From Gp13-AA77 sp035516075 (GTDB lineage Bacteria; Acidobacteriota; Terriglobia; UBA7540): a stretch of DNA of 10,933 bases. Location: NCBI GenBank assembly GCA_035516075.1, contig DATJAQ010000201.1, positions 1 to 10,933 of the forward strand, read 5' to 3'. Below are positions 1 through 7,021 of this stretch, piece by piece. A program made the translations under genes and the position numbers. Position 1 is the first letter of the stretch. Each line of letters opens with the position of its first letter. The notes beneath the pieces are model-generated. The model made no database searches. It was not told where the DNA came from and saw only the letters and a program-made list of their open reading frames with translations.

Positions 1-441
1 CTGAGCGGCCACTTCCCTGCTGCCGCGACGGACCCTCCCATGCCGCTGGAACCGGAGCTCGCCGGGATGGCTCTCAGCGCCGCGGCGCATCGGCGCGCGC
101 CGAAGATGATCCCCCTTCAGCCCAGTGAGAGCAATCTGGCAGCGGGGGCGCGCGCTTACCGCGAGAACTGCGCCGAATGCCATGGGTTGCCGGGCCGGAA
201 GGCTACGCCGGTTGCTGCAGGCCTCTCCCCGCAGCCGCCCCGTCTGCTGGAAAAGGGCGGAATGGTAAACAATGATCCTCCCGCCGAAACCTACTGGAAA
301 GCCGCGAACGGGATCCGCCTCACCGGAATGCCGGCGTTCCAGGGATCGTTGTCGAGTGAGGAGCTCTGGCAGGTGAGCCTGTTCCTCGCCAACGCGGACA
401 AATTGCCCCCGGCGGCCCGGCAGGCGCTCAGCGCGCCCTAG
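1..441 (+). CDS. c-type cytochrome, single haem, 5' end outside window
   Basis: The frame is open from base 1, so the start probably lies upstream of the window; the in-frame ATG at 40 is unlikely to be the true start because the residues before it read as ordinary protein. A haem c attachment motif, Cys-Ala-Glu-Cys-His, is encoded at 169-183. The Met of the Thr-Gly-Met-Pro stretch (ATG 328-330) is the likely distal axial ligand. The C-terminal helix (ELWQVSLFLANA) is typical of class I cytochrome c domains. Proteins of this type are exported through Sec, receive haem outside the cytoplasmic membrane and carry electrons there. Any membrane anchor or signal peptide would be in the missing part. 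Partner oxidoreductase unknown. The family call is firm; the specific role is not known. Confidence 0.85.
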   Translation: MSGHFPAAATDPPMPLEPELAGMALSAAAHRRAPKMIPLQPSESNLAAGARAYRENCAECHGLPGRKATPVAAGLSPQPPRLLEKGGMVNNDPPAETYWKAANGIRLTGMPAFQGSLSSEELWQVSLFLANADKLPPAARQALSAP

Positions 442-451
442 CCGGCATCAT

Positions 452-478
452 TCCCGAAGGGGCGCATCATGCGCGGGA
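452..478. terminator. Inverted repeat after the cytochrome gene, possible terminator
   Basis: A perfect dyad, GCGCAT (462-467), C, ATGCGC (469-474), is flanked by TCCC (452-455) and GGGA (475-478), leaving a six-base bulge on the left side. It starts 10 bases after the cytochrome stop codon. There is no T-run after it, so a rho-independent terminator is not proven. It could instead be a protein-binding site, as it lies only about 25 bases before the toxin-antitoxin promoter. Confidence 0.35.
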
Positions 479-498
479 TTCAAGGCTGATGTCAATTG

Positions 499-507
499 TG
501 GTATCAT
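499..507 (+). promoter_or_regulatory. Extended -10 promoter of the toxin-antitoxin pair
   Basis: TGGTATCAT matches the extended -10 form TGnTATAAT with one mismatch, and it sits in an AT-richer stretch than its surroundings. No good -35 box is seen at normal spacing, which is usual for extended -10 promoters. Transcription would begin near 514, about 70 bases before the antitoxin ATG. A short inverted repeat, ATATC (506-510) and GATAT (524-528), overlaps the start region and could be an autoregulatory operator. Inferred from sequence only. Confidence 0.5.
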
Positions 508-584
508 ATCTTGACTCGCGATTGATATCGAAAAGGGGCCCCAAGGCGGGGTGCTGCGCCCCAGGCCTCGGAACGGAAGCTGCT

Positions 585-869
585 ATGAGGAGCACCGCGA
601 AACGCGCAACCAAAGTCCAAACCACCGTTCGGCTGCCCAAACCGCTTTACGATAAGGCGAAACAACTGATTCGTCGCGGCGAAGTGAGGGTGGGCTCGGT
701 AAACGAATTGATGATTGAATCCCTGCAGTCCCGCATCAGGGCCGTCGAAAGGCAGCACATCGACGCTCAGTTTGCTTCGATGTCTGAAGATCGACACTAC
801 CAGCGGCAGGCGGAGCGCGTGACCGAGGAGTTCGAGCCCAGCGATTGGGAAGCCCTTCAGGAGAGGTAA
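585..869 (+). CDS. MazE-like antitoxin, ribbon-helix-helix type
   Basis: A 94-residue protein with the start taken at ATG 585. A longer in-frame reading from 489 is rejected because it would begin before the -10 box at 499-507 and adds residues unlike the family. A GGAAG at 575-579 can serve as ribosome-binding site. Residues about 10-20 (KVQTTVRLP) form the beta strand that begins a ribbon-helix-helix DNA-binding domain, followed by two predicted helices. The acidic C-terminal part, ending in SDWEALQER, resembles the toxin-wrapping tail of antitoxins encoded just before PemK/MazF toxins. Such antitoxins neutralise the partner toxin and usually repress their own promoter. The next gene encodes that toxin, eight bases downstream. 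The pairing makes the call good; exact subfamily not determined. Confidence 0.8.
   Translation: MRSTAKRATKVQTTVRLPKPLYDKAKQLIRRGEVRVGSVNELMIESLQSRIRAVERQHIDAQFASMSEDRHYQRQAERVTEEFEPSDWEALQER
859..866 (+). promoter_or_regulatory. Ribosome-binding site deciding the toxin start
   Basis: AGGAGAGG lies inside the last codons of the antitoxin gene and ends 11 bases before GTG 878. It favours GTG 878 over the in-frame TTG at 845, which has no such site and would add residues before the conserved RRGDVF start of the family. The placement suggests translation of the toxin is linked to that of the antitoxin. Confidence 0.55.
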
Positions 870-877
870 GGATTCGC

Positions 878-1219
878 GTGCGCCGGGGAGATGTTTTTCA
901 GGCTCGCTTGAATCCCACGGTCGGCTCGGAGCAGGCCGGCCAGAGGCCCGTCATCATCGTCAGCCGGAACGCGATCAACGCGCACAGCCCGGTGGTGATC
1001 GCGGTGCCTGTGACGGGTTCGGAGAACTGCCCGAAGGTGTATCCCAGCCAGGTCGTTCTGGAGCGGGGCGCGGGCGGACTCCGCAAGAACTCGGTGGCGC
1101 TCGGCGAGCAGGTGAGGGCCATCAGCAAGAGGCTTCTGCTGACACATCTCGGGGCCCTGGACGCGAACGACCTCAAACGGCTGGATACGGCGTTGAAGAT
1201 CGCCCTTGATCTGCCCTGA
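878..1219 (+). CDS. MazF/PemK-family endoribonuclease toxin
   Basis: A 113-residue protein starting at GTG 878. The N-terminus, RRGDVFQARLNPTVGSEQ, followed by AGQRPVIIVS, is the hallmark of the MazF/PemK fold: the RGD-V strand, then the Arg-Pro beta strand that carries the catalytic Arg. The later GLRKNSVALGEQVRAI and the LGAL stretch match the C-terminal half of the family. Length is normal (about 105-120). Proteins of this family cut mRNA at short sequences when their antitoxin is lost; the cut site cannot be read from sequence. It is the second gene of a two-gene unit with the antitoxin before it. The pair appears intact, with no frameshift. Confidence 0.92.
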   Translation: MRRGDVFQARLNPTVGSEQAGQRPVIIVSRNAINAHSPVVIAVPVTGSENCPKVYPSQVVLERGAGGLRKNSVALGEQVRAISKRLLLTHLGALDANDLKRLDTALKIALDLP

Positions 1220-1283
1220 GAGCCGGGCCCGAGGGCTCCGGCGCCGGCGGAGTACCGGTCGCCTCGCCGATCGATGGACACCG

Positions 1284-3017
1284 ATGGAAAACTCCGAAAT
1301 CGCCGCCATCTTCGAGGAAATCGCCAACGTCATCCGCATTGTGCAGGACGACGACAAGTGGGGGTTCAAGGCGGTGGCTTACGAGCGCGCCAAGCGCTCC
1401 ATTGAAAGCTACCCCGAGCGCCTGGCCGATATCGCCGCCGATCCCAAGCGCAAACTCACCGACGTGCCCGGCGTGGGCGCGGACCTGGCCGCCAAAATCG
1501 GCGAGATCGTCCAGACCGGCAAGCTGAAATATCTCGAAGAGCAGCTTCAGAAAATCCCGCGCTCCCTGCTCGACCTGCTTCAGGTGCAGACGGTGGGGCC
1601 GCAAAAGGCGCGCCTCTTTTACAAAGAGCTGGGCATCAAGAACCTCGAGGAGCTCGAGGCCGCGGCGCGCGCGGGACGCCTGCGCGAGCTGCCGGGCATG
1701 AGCGCGAAGTCCGAGGAGAACATCCTCAAGGCGCTCGAAGTGCGCAAGCGGGCCACCGGGCGCTTCCGGCTCGACACCGCCTTCGAGACCGCCGGCCGCC
1801 TCTCCGCCTACATCCGCGAGTTCAAGGGCGTGCACCAGGTCACACCGGCCGGTTCCCTGCGCCGGGGCCGGGAAACCGTCGGCGACCTCGACCTGCTCGT
1901 GACCGGAAAGAAACTCGGAGGCCTCGGCGACCACCTGGTGAAATTCCCTGAAGTGGCCGACGTGCTTGCCAAGGGCGAAGACAAGGTGAGCTTCAAGCTC
2001 TCGAGCGGCATGCAGGTGGACGTTCGCATGCTGCCGCCCGAGGACTACGGCGCGGCGCTGATGTACTTCACCGGCTCCAAGGACCACAACGTGGCCTTGC
2101 GCGCCCGCGCCCAGCGGCAGGGCCTGAAGCTGAACGAATTCGGCCTGTTTCGCGGCGAGCGCTCCGTCGCCGGCCGCACCGAGGAGGAAGTGTACGAAGC
2201 GCTCGGACTGCCGTGGATCCCGCCCGAAATCCGCGAAAACACGGGCGAAATCGAAGCCGCCGAGGGAGGTAAACTGCCTCACCTGGTGGAGCTCAAAGAC
2301 ATCCGAGGCGACCTGCAAATGCACACCACGGCCTCCGACGGCCGGAGCAGCGTGGAAGAAATGGCGGCGGCGGCGAAGAAGCTCGGGTACCGCTACATCC
2401 TGATCACCGACCATTCCAAGGCCGTCACCATTGCCAACGGCCTCGACGAAAAACGCGCCCGCGAGAATATCAAGAAGATTCACGCCGCGCGGAAGCAGGT
2501 AACCGGAATCGAGATCTGGGCGGGAAGCGAAGTGGACATCATGGGCGACGGGAAGCTCGATTACCCCGACGAACTGCTGGCCCAGTTCGACATCGTGCTG
2601 GCCAGCGTACATTCCCGCATGAACCAGCCGGCCGAGGAAATGACGGCTCGCCTGCTGAAGGCGCTGGAGAATCCCTACGTGAGGATTCTCGGCCATCCCA
2701 CGGGGCGCCATCTGTTACGCCGCGACCCGTTCGCCTTCGACGTAGAACGAGTGTTCAACGCCGCCCGCAAGCTGGGCGTGGTGCTCGAGGTCAACGCCAG
2801 TCCGGAGCGGCTGGACCTGAACGACCGCCACGCGCGCCTGGCCCACGACAAAGGTATCAAGATTGTGATCTCCACCGATGCTCACAGCCCGCAGCACTTC
2901 GAGTCCATGCGCTACGGCGTGATGACGGCGCGGCGCGGCTGGACCGAGAAGAAGGACGTGATCAACACTTATCCGCCCGAAAAGCTGCTGGCCGCTTTGC
3001 GGCCGCTGCCGGAATGA
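1284..3017 (+). CDS. polX: DNA polymerase/3'-5' exonuclease PolX
   Basis: A 577-residue family X polymerase, close to the roughly 570 of other bacterial PolX. The start is ATG 1284 (MENSEIA), which fits the family N-terminus; no strong ribosome-binding site precedes it. Helix-hairpin-helix motifs appear near residues 57-75 (DVPGVG) and 135-155. The polymerase signature is at 190-203, with catalytic Asp201 and Asp203 and a third Asp246. Residues about 340-577 form a PHP domain with apparent metal ligands His347, Asp352, His377, Glu416, His443, His471, Asp532 and His534. The domain order is that of PolX enzymes that fill short gaps and trim 3' ends in base excision repair. Position 345, where some PHP domains have the first His of HxH, is Gln. 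The stop codon overlaps the start of the next gene. Confidence 0.95.
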   Translation: MENSEIAAIFEEIANVIRIVQDDDKWGFKAVAYERAKRSIESYPERLADIAADPKRKLTDVPGVGADLAAKIGEIVQTGKLKYLEEQLQKIPRSLLDLLQVQTVGPQKARLFYKELGIKNLEELEAAARAGRLRELPGMSAKSEENILKALEVRKRATGRFRLDTAFETAGRLSAYIREFKGVHQVTPAGSLRRGRETVGDLDLLVTGKKLGGLGDHLVKFPEVADVLAKGEDKVSFKLSSGMQVDVRMLPPEDYGAALMYFTGSKDHNVALRARAQRQGLKLNEFGLFRGERSVAGRTEEEVYEALGLPWIPPEIRENTGEIEAAEGGKLPHLVELKDIRGDLQMHTTASDGRSSVEEMAAAAKKLGYRYILITDHSKAVTIANGLDEKRARENIKKIHAARKQVTGIEIWAGSEVDIMGDGKLDYPDELLAQFDIVLASVHSRMNQPAEEMTARLLKALENPYVRILGHPTGRHLLRRDPFAFDVERVFNAARKLGVVLEVNASPERLDLNDRHARLAHDKGIKIVISTDAHSPQHFESMRYGVMTARRGWTEKKDVINTYPPEKLLAALRPLPE

Positions 3018-3757
3018 GCCGGCCCGAAGCGCGCGTTCCCCCAATTCAGGAACCAAGAAACTTGCCCATCGCCCGCCAACCGAAGCCGTCGCCGCCCGAT
3101 GCCGTCATCTTCGACATGGACGGCGTGCTGATCGACAGCAATCCCTATCACCTCGCCAAATGGGCGGAATTCCTCGGCGAGCGCGGGGTGCCGTTTGACC
3201 CCGAGAAGCTTCCCGATCAGATTCTCGGCCAGCGCAACGACGCCGCCTTGCGGCTGTTTTTCGGCCCCAATCTGACGTCGGAGCAGAGGCACGCCCTGAG
3301 CGAGGACATCGAGGCGCGATTCCGCGCGAGCTTCGAACCTCACGCCCGTCCGCTGCCCGGGCTGCTGACGCTCATTCGCGAATGCCACGCGGCCGGGATC
3401 CCGATGGCGGTGGCGTCCTCGGCGATGAAGAAGAACGTGGACTTTGTGGTAGAGGCGCTGGGCTTGGCGCCTTATTTCGAGGTGCTCCTCAACGGCGACG
3501 AGGTCTCGCGGCCCAAGCCCGACCCGGAGATCTACCTGCGGGCCGCCGAGCACTTGAAAGTGTCGCCATCGCGCGCCGTGGCCTTTGAAGATTCCCCTGT
3601 CGGCATCGAGGCCGTCGTTCGCGCCGGCATCCAATGCGTGGCCATCGCCTCCACCTTTCCCTTCGAAAGCCTGCGGGATGAAACCGGGGCAAACTGCGTG
3701 GTGCGGAGTTTCGAGGAAATGAATCTCGAGGGGCTTCGCCGCCTGTTTGATCTCTAG
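3014..3757 (+). CDS. HAD-family hydrolase, beta-phosphoglucomutase-like
   Basis: A 247-residue HAD protein of the beta-phosphoglucomutase-like subgroup. Motif I is FDMDGVLIDS with nucleophile Asp34 and acid/base Asp36; motif II Ser135; motif III Lys168 in RPKPDPE; motif IV Asp193 in FEDSP. The segment between motifs I and II is a small helical cap, and His46 sits 12 residues after the nucleophile, as in Lactococcus beta-phosphoglucomutase. A mutase or a sugar-phosphate phosphatase are both possible; substrate unknown. The ATG at 3014 overlaps the polX stop as ATGA, suggesting coupled translation. This start gives about 28 residues before the core; a TTG at 3062 with AGGAA nine bases before it is a reasonable alternative. 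There is no evident functional link to PolX beyond co-expression. Confidence 0.88.
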   Translation: MSRPEARVPPIQEPRNLPIARQPKPSPPDAVIFDMDGVLIDSNPYHLAKWAEFLGERGVPFDPEKLPDQILGQRNDAALRLFFGPNLTSEQRHALSEDIEARFRASFEPHARPLPGLLTLIRECHAAGIPMAVASSAMKKNVDFVVEALGLAPYFEVLLNGDEVSRPKPDPEIYLRAAEHLKVSPSRAVAFEDSPVGIEAVVRAGIQCVAIASTFPFESLRDETGANCVVRSFEEMNLEGLRRLFDL

Positions 3758-3761
3758 CGGC

Positions 3762-3800
3762 GCGTAAGCCGGCGGTGGGACGTGGCCGGCGTCGTTACGC
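3762..3800. terminator. Stem-loop between convergent genes
   Basis: GCGTAA (3762-3767) plus GCCGGC (3768-3773) pairs with GCCGGC (3785-3790) and TTACGC (3795-3800), with four bulged bases (3791-3794) and an 11-base loop. It lies between the HAD stop and the end of the oppositely directed phosphatase gene, and its right arm contains that gene's stop codon. The position suits a two-way transcription end, but there is no T-run on either side, so it is a candidate only. Confidence 0.45.
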
Positions 3801-5441
3801 AGCCTTGCAGCGGACCAGAGCCACCGTGACATCGTCGGCCTGGGGAGCCAGGCCCGCGAAATTCTCCACCGTCTCTACCATGCGCGAGCACATCTCCTGC
3901 ACAGGCAGGCCAGCCGACGCCTGGAGGAACTCCTTTAGCCGCGCATCGCCAAAAAATTCGCGGCTGGTGTTCTGCGCCTCGGTAACCCCGTCGGAGAAAA
4001 TCACCATTTCGTCGCCGGGCTGCAACAGGATGCTTTGGGTGCTGAATTTAGCACCTCGGAACATACCCATCGGGAAATTCGATGACTCCAGCAGCGTGAC
4101 TTCGCCGCCCGGGTGGAGCACCACCGGCGCGGGATGCGCGGCGTTCACGAAATCGAGGCGGCCCGAGGGATCAAGCACGCCGTAGAAGATGGTGGCGTAC
4201 ATTTCAGGCGGCGTGCGTTCGCAGAGGAAATCATTCACACGCTGGAACAGCTCTTCGAGGCTGGGATCGCCGGCGGCCACGGCGTCGAAAGCGCCCTGTA
4301 ACATTACCGACATCATGGCCGCCGGAAGGCCCTTGCCGGACACGTCCGCCACCGTCAGGCCGCAGCGGTCGCCCGGCAGCGCGATCACGTCATAGTAGTC
4401 TCCGCCCACCGTGCGGCAGGGACGGGTGAGGGCGTGCAAATCGAAGCGGAGAGTTTGCGGCAGCGACTGCGGCAGCAGGCTCTGCTGGATGCCTCGCGCC
4501 AGTGTCATTTCGTGCTGGGTGCGCTCCTGCTCGCGCGCCCGGCGCAGCAAGCGCGCGTTCTCGATGACGGTGGCGCCTTCCACCGCCAGCGTTCGCAGCA
4601 CCTCGCGGTCCAGGCCCGTCACCGAGGCCGCGTGCAGCCGGGCTTCCAGATAGAGCACGCCAAGAAGCTGCGGCATCATCATCTGTATGGTCTCTCCGCT
4701 GGAGTCCCTCACCGGCATCTTCTGCAGCGGCACGGCCACCACACCCCTGACGCGGGCGGGCAGCACACCGGTCTCCTGCGCCGAGCGCCCCGTGGACTCG
4801 TCTTCCACCACCAACTCCTCGTGCCGCAGGCGAACCACGCGGTCCACGACGGCCTCGGAGTAAGTCGCCTGCTCGACGGGCAGAAACACGCCGTCCTGGC
4901 TGCGCGCCAGGCGCAGGCGGAGTTCCCCTTCGTCGTTGGTCAGAAACAGCAGCCCGCGCTCCGCCTGGGTGAGCCCGATGGCGGAGTCGAGCACGGTGGT
5001 GAGCACTTCTTCCAGTCCCGGTCCGCGATTCAGCACTTGCGCCACCTGCAGGAGCAGGCCCAGGTGCTTCAGTTGGGCGGCGCGGCTGTCCGTCACCTTG
5101 CCGATCTGCTCGAGAAGGTTCGGCAGCACCGGCTCTTCGATCGCGTAGGTGAGGCGATAGGCCTCCGAAACGCCCAAGCCGATCTGATCGCCGGGCTTGA
5201 GCACATGCGAGGCCACCCGCTCGCCGTTGACGAACGTGCCGTGACGGCTGGCAGCGTCTTCGATGAGGTACTCGTCGCCTTCGCGGAGGATGCGAGCGTG
5301 CCGGCGCGATACGCGGTTGTCGAGCAGCACAAGGTCGTTGTCACTCTGCCGGCCCATGCTGAACGGGGTGCGGGAAATCTCCACCTCGCGCTCGTTACCG
5401 GCGGTGTCGCGCACGATGAGGCGTGGAATGGTGACAGGCAT
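3795..5441 (-). CDS. FHA-GAF-PP2C (SpoIIE/RsbU-type) serine phosphatase
   Basis: A 548-residue cytosolic protein with three domains. Residues about 5-100 are a forkhead-associated domain: Gly30-Arg31, the Ser45-Arg-Arg-His48 motif and Asn72-Gly73 are the usual phosphothreonine-binding positions. Residues about 125-300 are GAF-like, a likely ligand or signal sensor. A linker helix leads to a PP2C/SpoIIE phosphatase domain from about 320, with GGDYYD (346-351), VADVSGKG near Asp366, FSDGVTEA, and Asp536-Asp537 in ADDVTVA, so the metal-binding acids are present. Such proteins commonly act in partner-switching control of sigma factors or anti-anti-sigma proteins, with FHA coupling them to Ser/Thr kinases. 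No kinase, anti-sigma or anti-sigma antagonist is encoded in this window. ATG 5441 is preferred over TTG 5459 because the promoter places transcription start near 5465. Confidence 0.9.
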   Translation of the reverse strand: MPVTIPRLIVRDTAGNEREVEISRTPFSMGRQSDNDLVLLDNRVSRRHARILREGDEYLIEDAASRHGTFVNGERVASHVLKPGDQIGLGVSEAYRLTYAIEEPVLPNLLEQIGKVTDSRAAQLKHLGLLLQVAQVLNRGPGLEEVLTTVLDSAIGLTQAERGLLFLTNDEGELRLRLARSQDGVFLPVEQATYSEAVVDRVVRLRHEELVVEDESTGRSAQETGVLPARVRGVVAVPLQKMPVRDSSGETIQMMMPQLLGVLYLEARLHAASVTGLDREVLRTLAVEGATVIENARLLRRAREQERTQHEMTLARGIQQSLLPQSLPQTLRFDLHALTRPCRTVGGDYYDVIALPGDRCGLTVADVSGKGLPAAMMSVMLQGAFDAVAAGDPSLEELFQRVNDFLCERTPPEMYATIFYGVLDPSGRLDFVNAAHPAPVVLHPGGEVTLLESSNFPMGMFRGAKFSTQSILLQPGDEMVIFSDGVTEAQNTSREFFGDARLKEFLQASAGLPVQEMCSRMVETVENFAGLAPQADDVTVALVRCKAA

Positions 5442-5471
5442 AGGGAGTGGCCGGACCAAACTGCGCCCGCC

Positions 5472-5480
5472 AGTATAACA
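5472..5480 (-). promoter_or_regulatory. Extended -10 promoter of the phosphatase gene
   Basis: Read on the minus strand this is TGTTATACT, an extended -10 with only one change from TGnTATAAT. No clear -35 element is present at 16-19 bases. Transcription would start near 5465, giving a leader of about 24 bases to ATG 5441 and leaving almost nothing before TTG 5459. Seen in sequence; activity inferred. Confidence 0.55.
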
Positions 5481-5553
5481 GAGCTTCCAGGGCGCCGAAC
5501 AACTCTAACGAAGGCCAGTCCTCGGCCGGCGTTCGCGCCTGCCCCCGAACTGC

Positions 5554-5578
5554 TCCGGCACTCCCGAAGAAGTGCGGA
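5554..5578. other. Short hairpin in the divergent intergenic region
   Basis: GCACT (5558-5562) and AGTGC (5571-5575) form a perfect five-base stem over an eight-base loop, extended by TCC and GGA outside one unpaired G. It precedes a TAAAAT box (5585-5590). It might be an operator half or chance pairing; nothing else in the region decides this. Confidence 0.25.
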
Positions 5579-5593
5579 ATGGGGTAAAATGGG

Positions 5594-5628
5594 TTGCAAT
5601 TTCACAGGGGTTCCCGCATCATCGGGAA
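5594..5628 (+). promoter_or_regulatory. Weak promoter with symmetric dyad upstream of ino1
   Basis: A perfect dyad TTCCCG (5611-5616), CATCAT, CGGGAA (5623-5628) lies 54 bases before the ino1 start. TTGCAA (5594-5599) and CATCAT (5617-5622) are separated by 17 bases and each matches four of six bases of the -35 and -10 consensus, so the dyad would be centred on the -10 box, a position typical of a repressor operator. An alternative -10, TAAAAT, lies at 5585-5590. The promoter match is weak; the dyad itself is clear. Confidence 0.35.
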
Positions 5629-5681
5629 TTTGACCAGCGTCCCGCAACTCACCGGAGGGGACCGCGGGAGGCAGGATCGGG

Positions 5682-7007
5682 ATGTCGAAGAAGACCGTTC
5701 AAATCGCTCCGCCGAAAGGCAGGCTCGGGGTGCTCACCCCCGGCTTGGGCGCCGTGGCCACCACCTTCATCTCCGGCGTGGAGGCCGTGCGCCGGGGCCT
5801 CGCCCGGCCCATCGGCTCCCTCACCCAAATGGGCACCATTCGCCTGGGTAAACGCACCGAAGGGCGGAGCCCGGCCATCCAGGAGTTCGTCCCGCTCGCG
5901 GGACTCGAAGACCTCGTCTTCGGAGCCTGGGACCTCTTCCCCGACAACGCCTACCAGGCAGCGCTCAAGGCAGGAGTACTGGAAAGGTCGTTGTTGGACC
6001 CGGTGAAGGATTTCCTTGCAGAGATTCGCCCCATGCCGGCTGTTTTCGAACAGCGATTCGTCAAAAATCTGCGCGGCAAAAACGTGAAAAAGGCCAAGAC
6101 CAAAATGGCTTTGGCCGAGCAATTGATGGACGACATCGCGGCCTTCCGCGAACGCCACCACTTGGACCGCGTGGTGATGGTGTGGTGCGCGTCAACTGAG
6201 GTGTTTCTGAAGCCTTCGGCGGTGCACCAGTCGCTGGGAGCGTTTGAGAAGGGACTTCAGACGAACAGCCGCGAGATCTCGCCCAGCATGATTTACGCTT
6301 ACGCCGCGCTGAAGTCTGGCGTGCCCTTCGCCAACGGTGCGCCCAATCTCACCGTGGACATCCCGGCGCTCGAGACCCTGGCGCTCGAACGCAAGCTTCC
6401 GGTGTGCGGCAAGGACTTCAAAACCGGCCAGACCCTGATGAAAACTATCCTCGCGCCCGGGCTCAAGGCCCGCCTCCTCGGCCTGCGAGGCTGGTTTTCC
6501 ACGAACATCCTCGGCAATCGCGACGGCGAGGTCCTGGACGACCCCGGCTCGTTCCGCACCAAGGAAGAGAGCAAGCTCTCCGCGCTCGAGTTCATCCTGC
6601 AGCCCGATCTCTATCCGGAGCTCTACCGCGACCTCTACCACAAGGTGCGCATCAACTATTACCCGCCGCGCGGTGACAACAAGGAAGGTTGGGACAACCT
6701 CGACATATTCGGCTGGCTCGGCTATCCGATGCAGATCAAGATCGACTTTCTCTGCCGGGACTCGATTCTGGCCGCGCCTATCGTGCTGGATCTTGTACTT
6801 TTTCTCGATCTCGCCCAGCGCACGCCGGAGCTTGGGCGCCGGGGCATCCAGGAGTGGCTTTCGTTTTATTTCAAGAGCCCCATGGTGGCGCGCCACCTCT
6901 ACCCCGAGCACGATCTCTTTATTCAGCTTATGAAGCTCAAGAACACCCTGCGCTACCTGCGCGGCGAAGAGCTGATTACCCACCTGGGCCTCGAGTATTA
7001 CGATTGA
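5682..7007 (+). CDS. ino1: myo-inositol-1-phosphate synthase
   Basis: A 441-residue enzyme that converts glucose 6-phosphate to 1D-myo-inositol 3-phosphate through an NAD-dependent oxidation, aldol cyclisation and reduction. Residues 21-33 (GLGAVATTFISGV) are the nucleotide-binding turn, followed by PIGSLTQMGTIRLGKR. The FKTGQT motif (Lys247), GDNKEGWDN (Lys334) and PMQIKIDF (Lys353) contain the conserved active-site lysines, and FLCRDSILAAP is the family signature. Length fits the shorter prokaryotic form rather than the longer eukaryotic one. ATG 5682 is preceded by GGGAGG (5666-5671) and AGGA (5673-5676). The product could feed inositol phospholipids or an inositol-based solute; no inositol monophosphatase or phosphatidyltransferase gene is in the window, so the end product is not known. 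The next gene begins 14 bases after the stop. Confidence 0.95.
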   Translation: MSKKTVQIAPPKGRLGVLTPGLGAVATTFISGVEAVRRGLARPIGSLTQMGTIRLGKRTEGRSPAIQEFVPLAGLEDLVFGAWDLFPDNAYQAALKAGVLERSLLDPVKDFLAEIRPMPAVFEQRFVKNLRGKNVKKAKTKMALAEQLMDDIAAFRERHHLDRVVMVWCASTEVFLKPSAVHQSLGAFEKGLQTNSREISPSMIYAYAALKSGVPFANGAPNLTVDIPALETLALERKLPVCGKDFKTGQTLMKTILAPGLKARLLGLRGWFSTNILGNRDGEVLDDPGSFRTKEESKLSALEFILQPDLYPELYRDLYHKVRINYYPPRGDNKEGWDNLDIFGWLGYPMQIKIDFLCRDSILAAPIVLDLVLFLDLAQRTPELGRRGIQEWLSFYFKSPMVARHLYPEHDLFIQLMKLKNTLRYLRGEELITHLGLEYYD

Positions 7008-7012
7008 GAGGA
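7007..7012 (+). promoter_or_regulatory. Ribosome-binding site deciding the dipeptidase start
   Basis: AGAGGA ends directly before ATG 7013 but nine bases before ATG 7022. Normal spacing therefore points to ATG 7022. The site overlaps the ino1 stop codon by one base, which fits translation on a shared message. Confidence 0.55.
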
Positions 7013-7021
7013 ATGGCCGGG

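Noticed and set aside
40..42. ATG 40 as the true start of the cytochrome gene
   Set aside because: The frame is open to base 1 and the preceding residues look like part of the protein; no export signal follows ATG 40, although a c-type cytochrome must be exported.
489..584. Extended N-terminus for the antitoxin from base 489
   Set aside because: It would start before the -10 promoter element, and the 32 extra residues do not resemble antitoxins of this family.
1173..2711. 512-codon open frame on the minus strand opposite polX
   Set aside because: The plus strand here encodes PolX with all catalytic motifs. The minus-strand reading is low-complexity with no domain, and is a common effect of high GC on the opposite strand.
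4434..5633. 399-codon open frame on the plus strand opposite the phosphatase gene
   Set aside because: It is rich in His, Arg, Gln and Ala, has no recognisable motif, and lies opposite clear FHA, GAF and PP2C domains.
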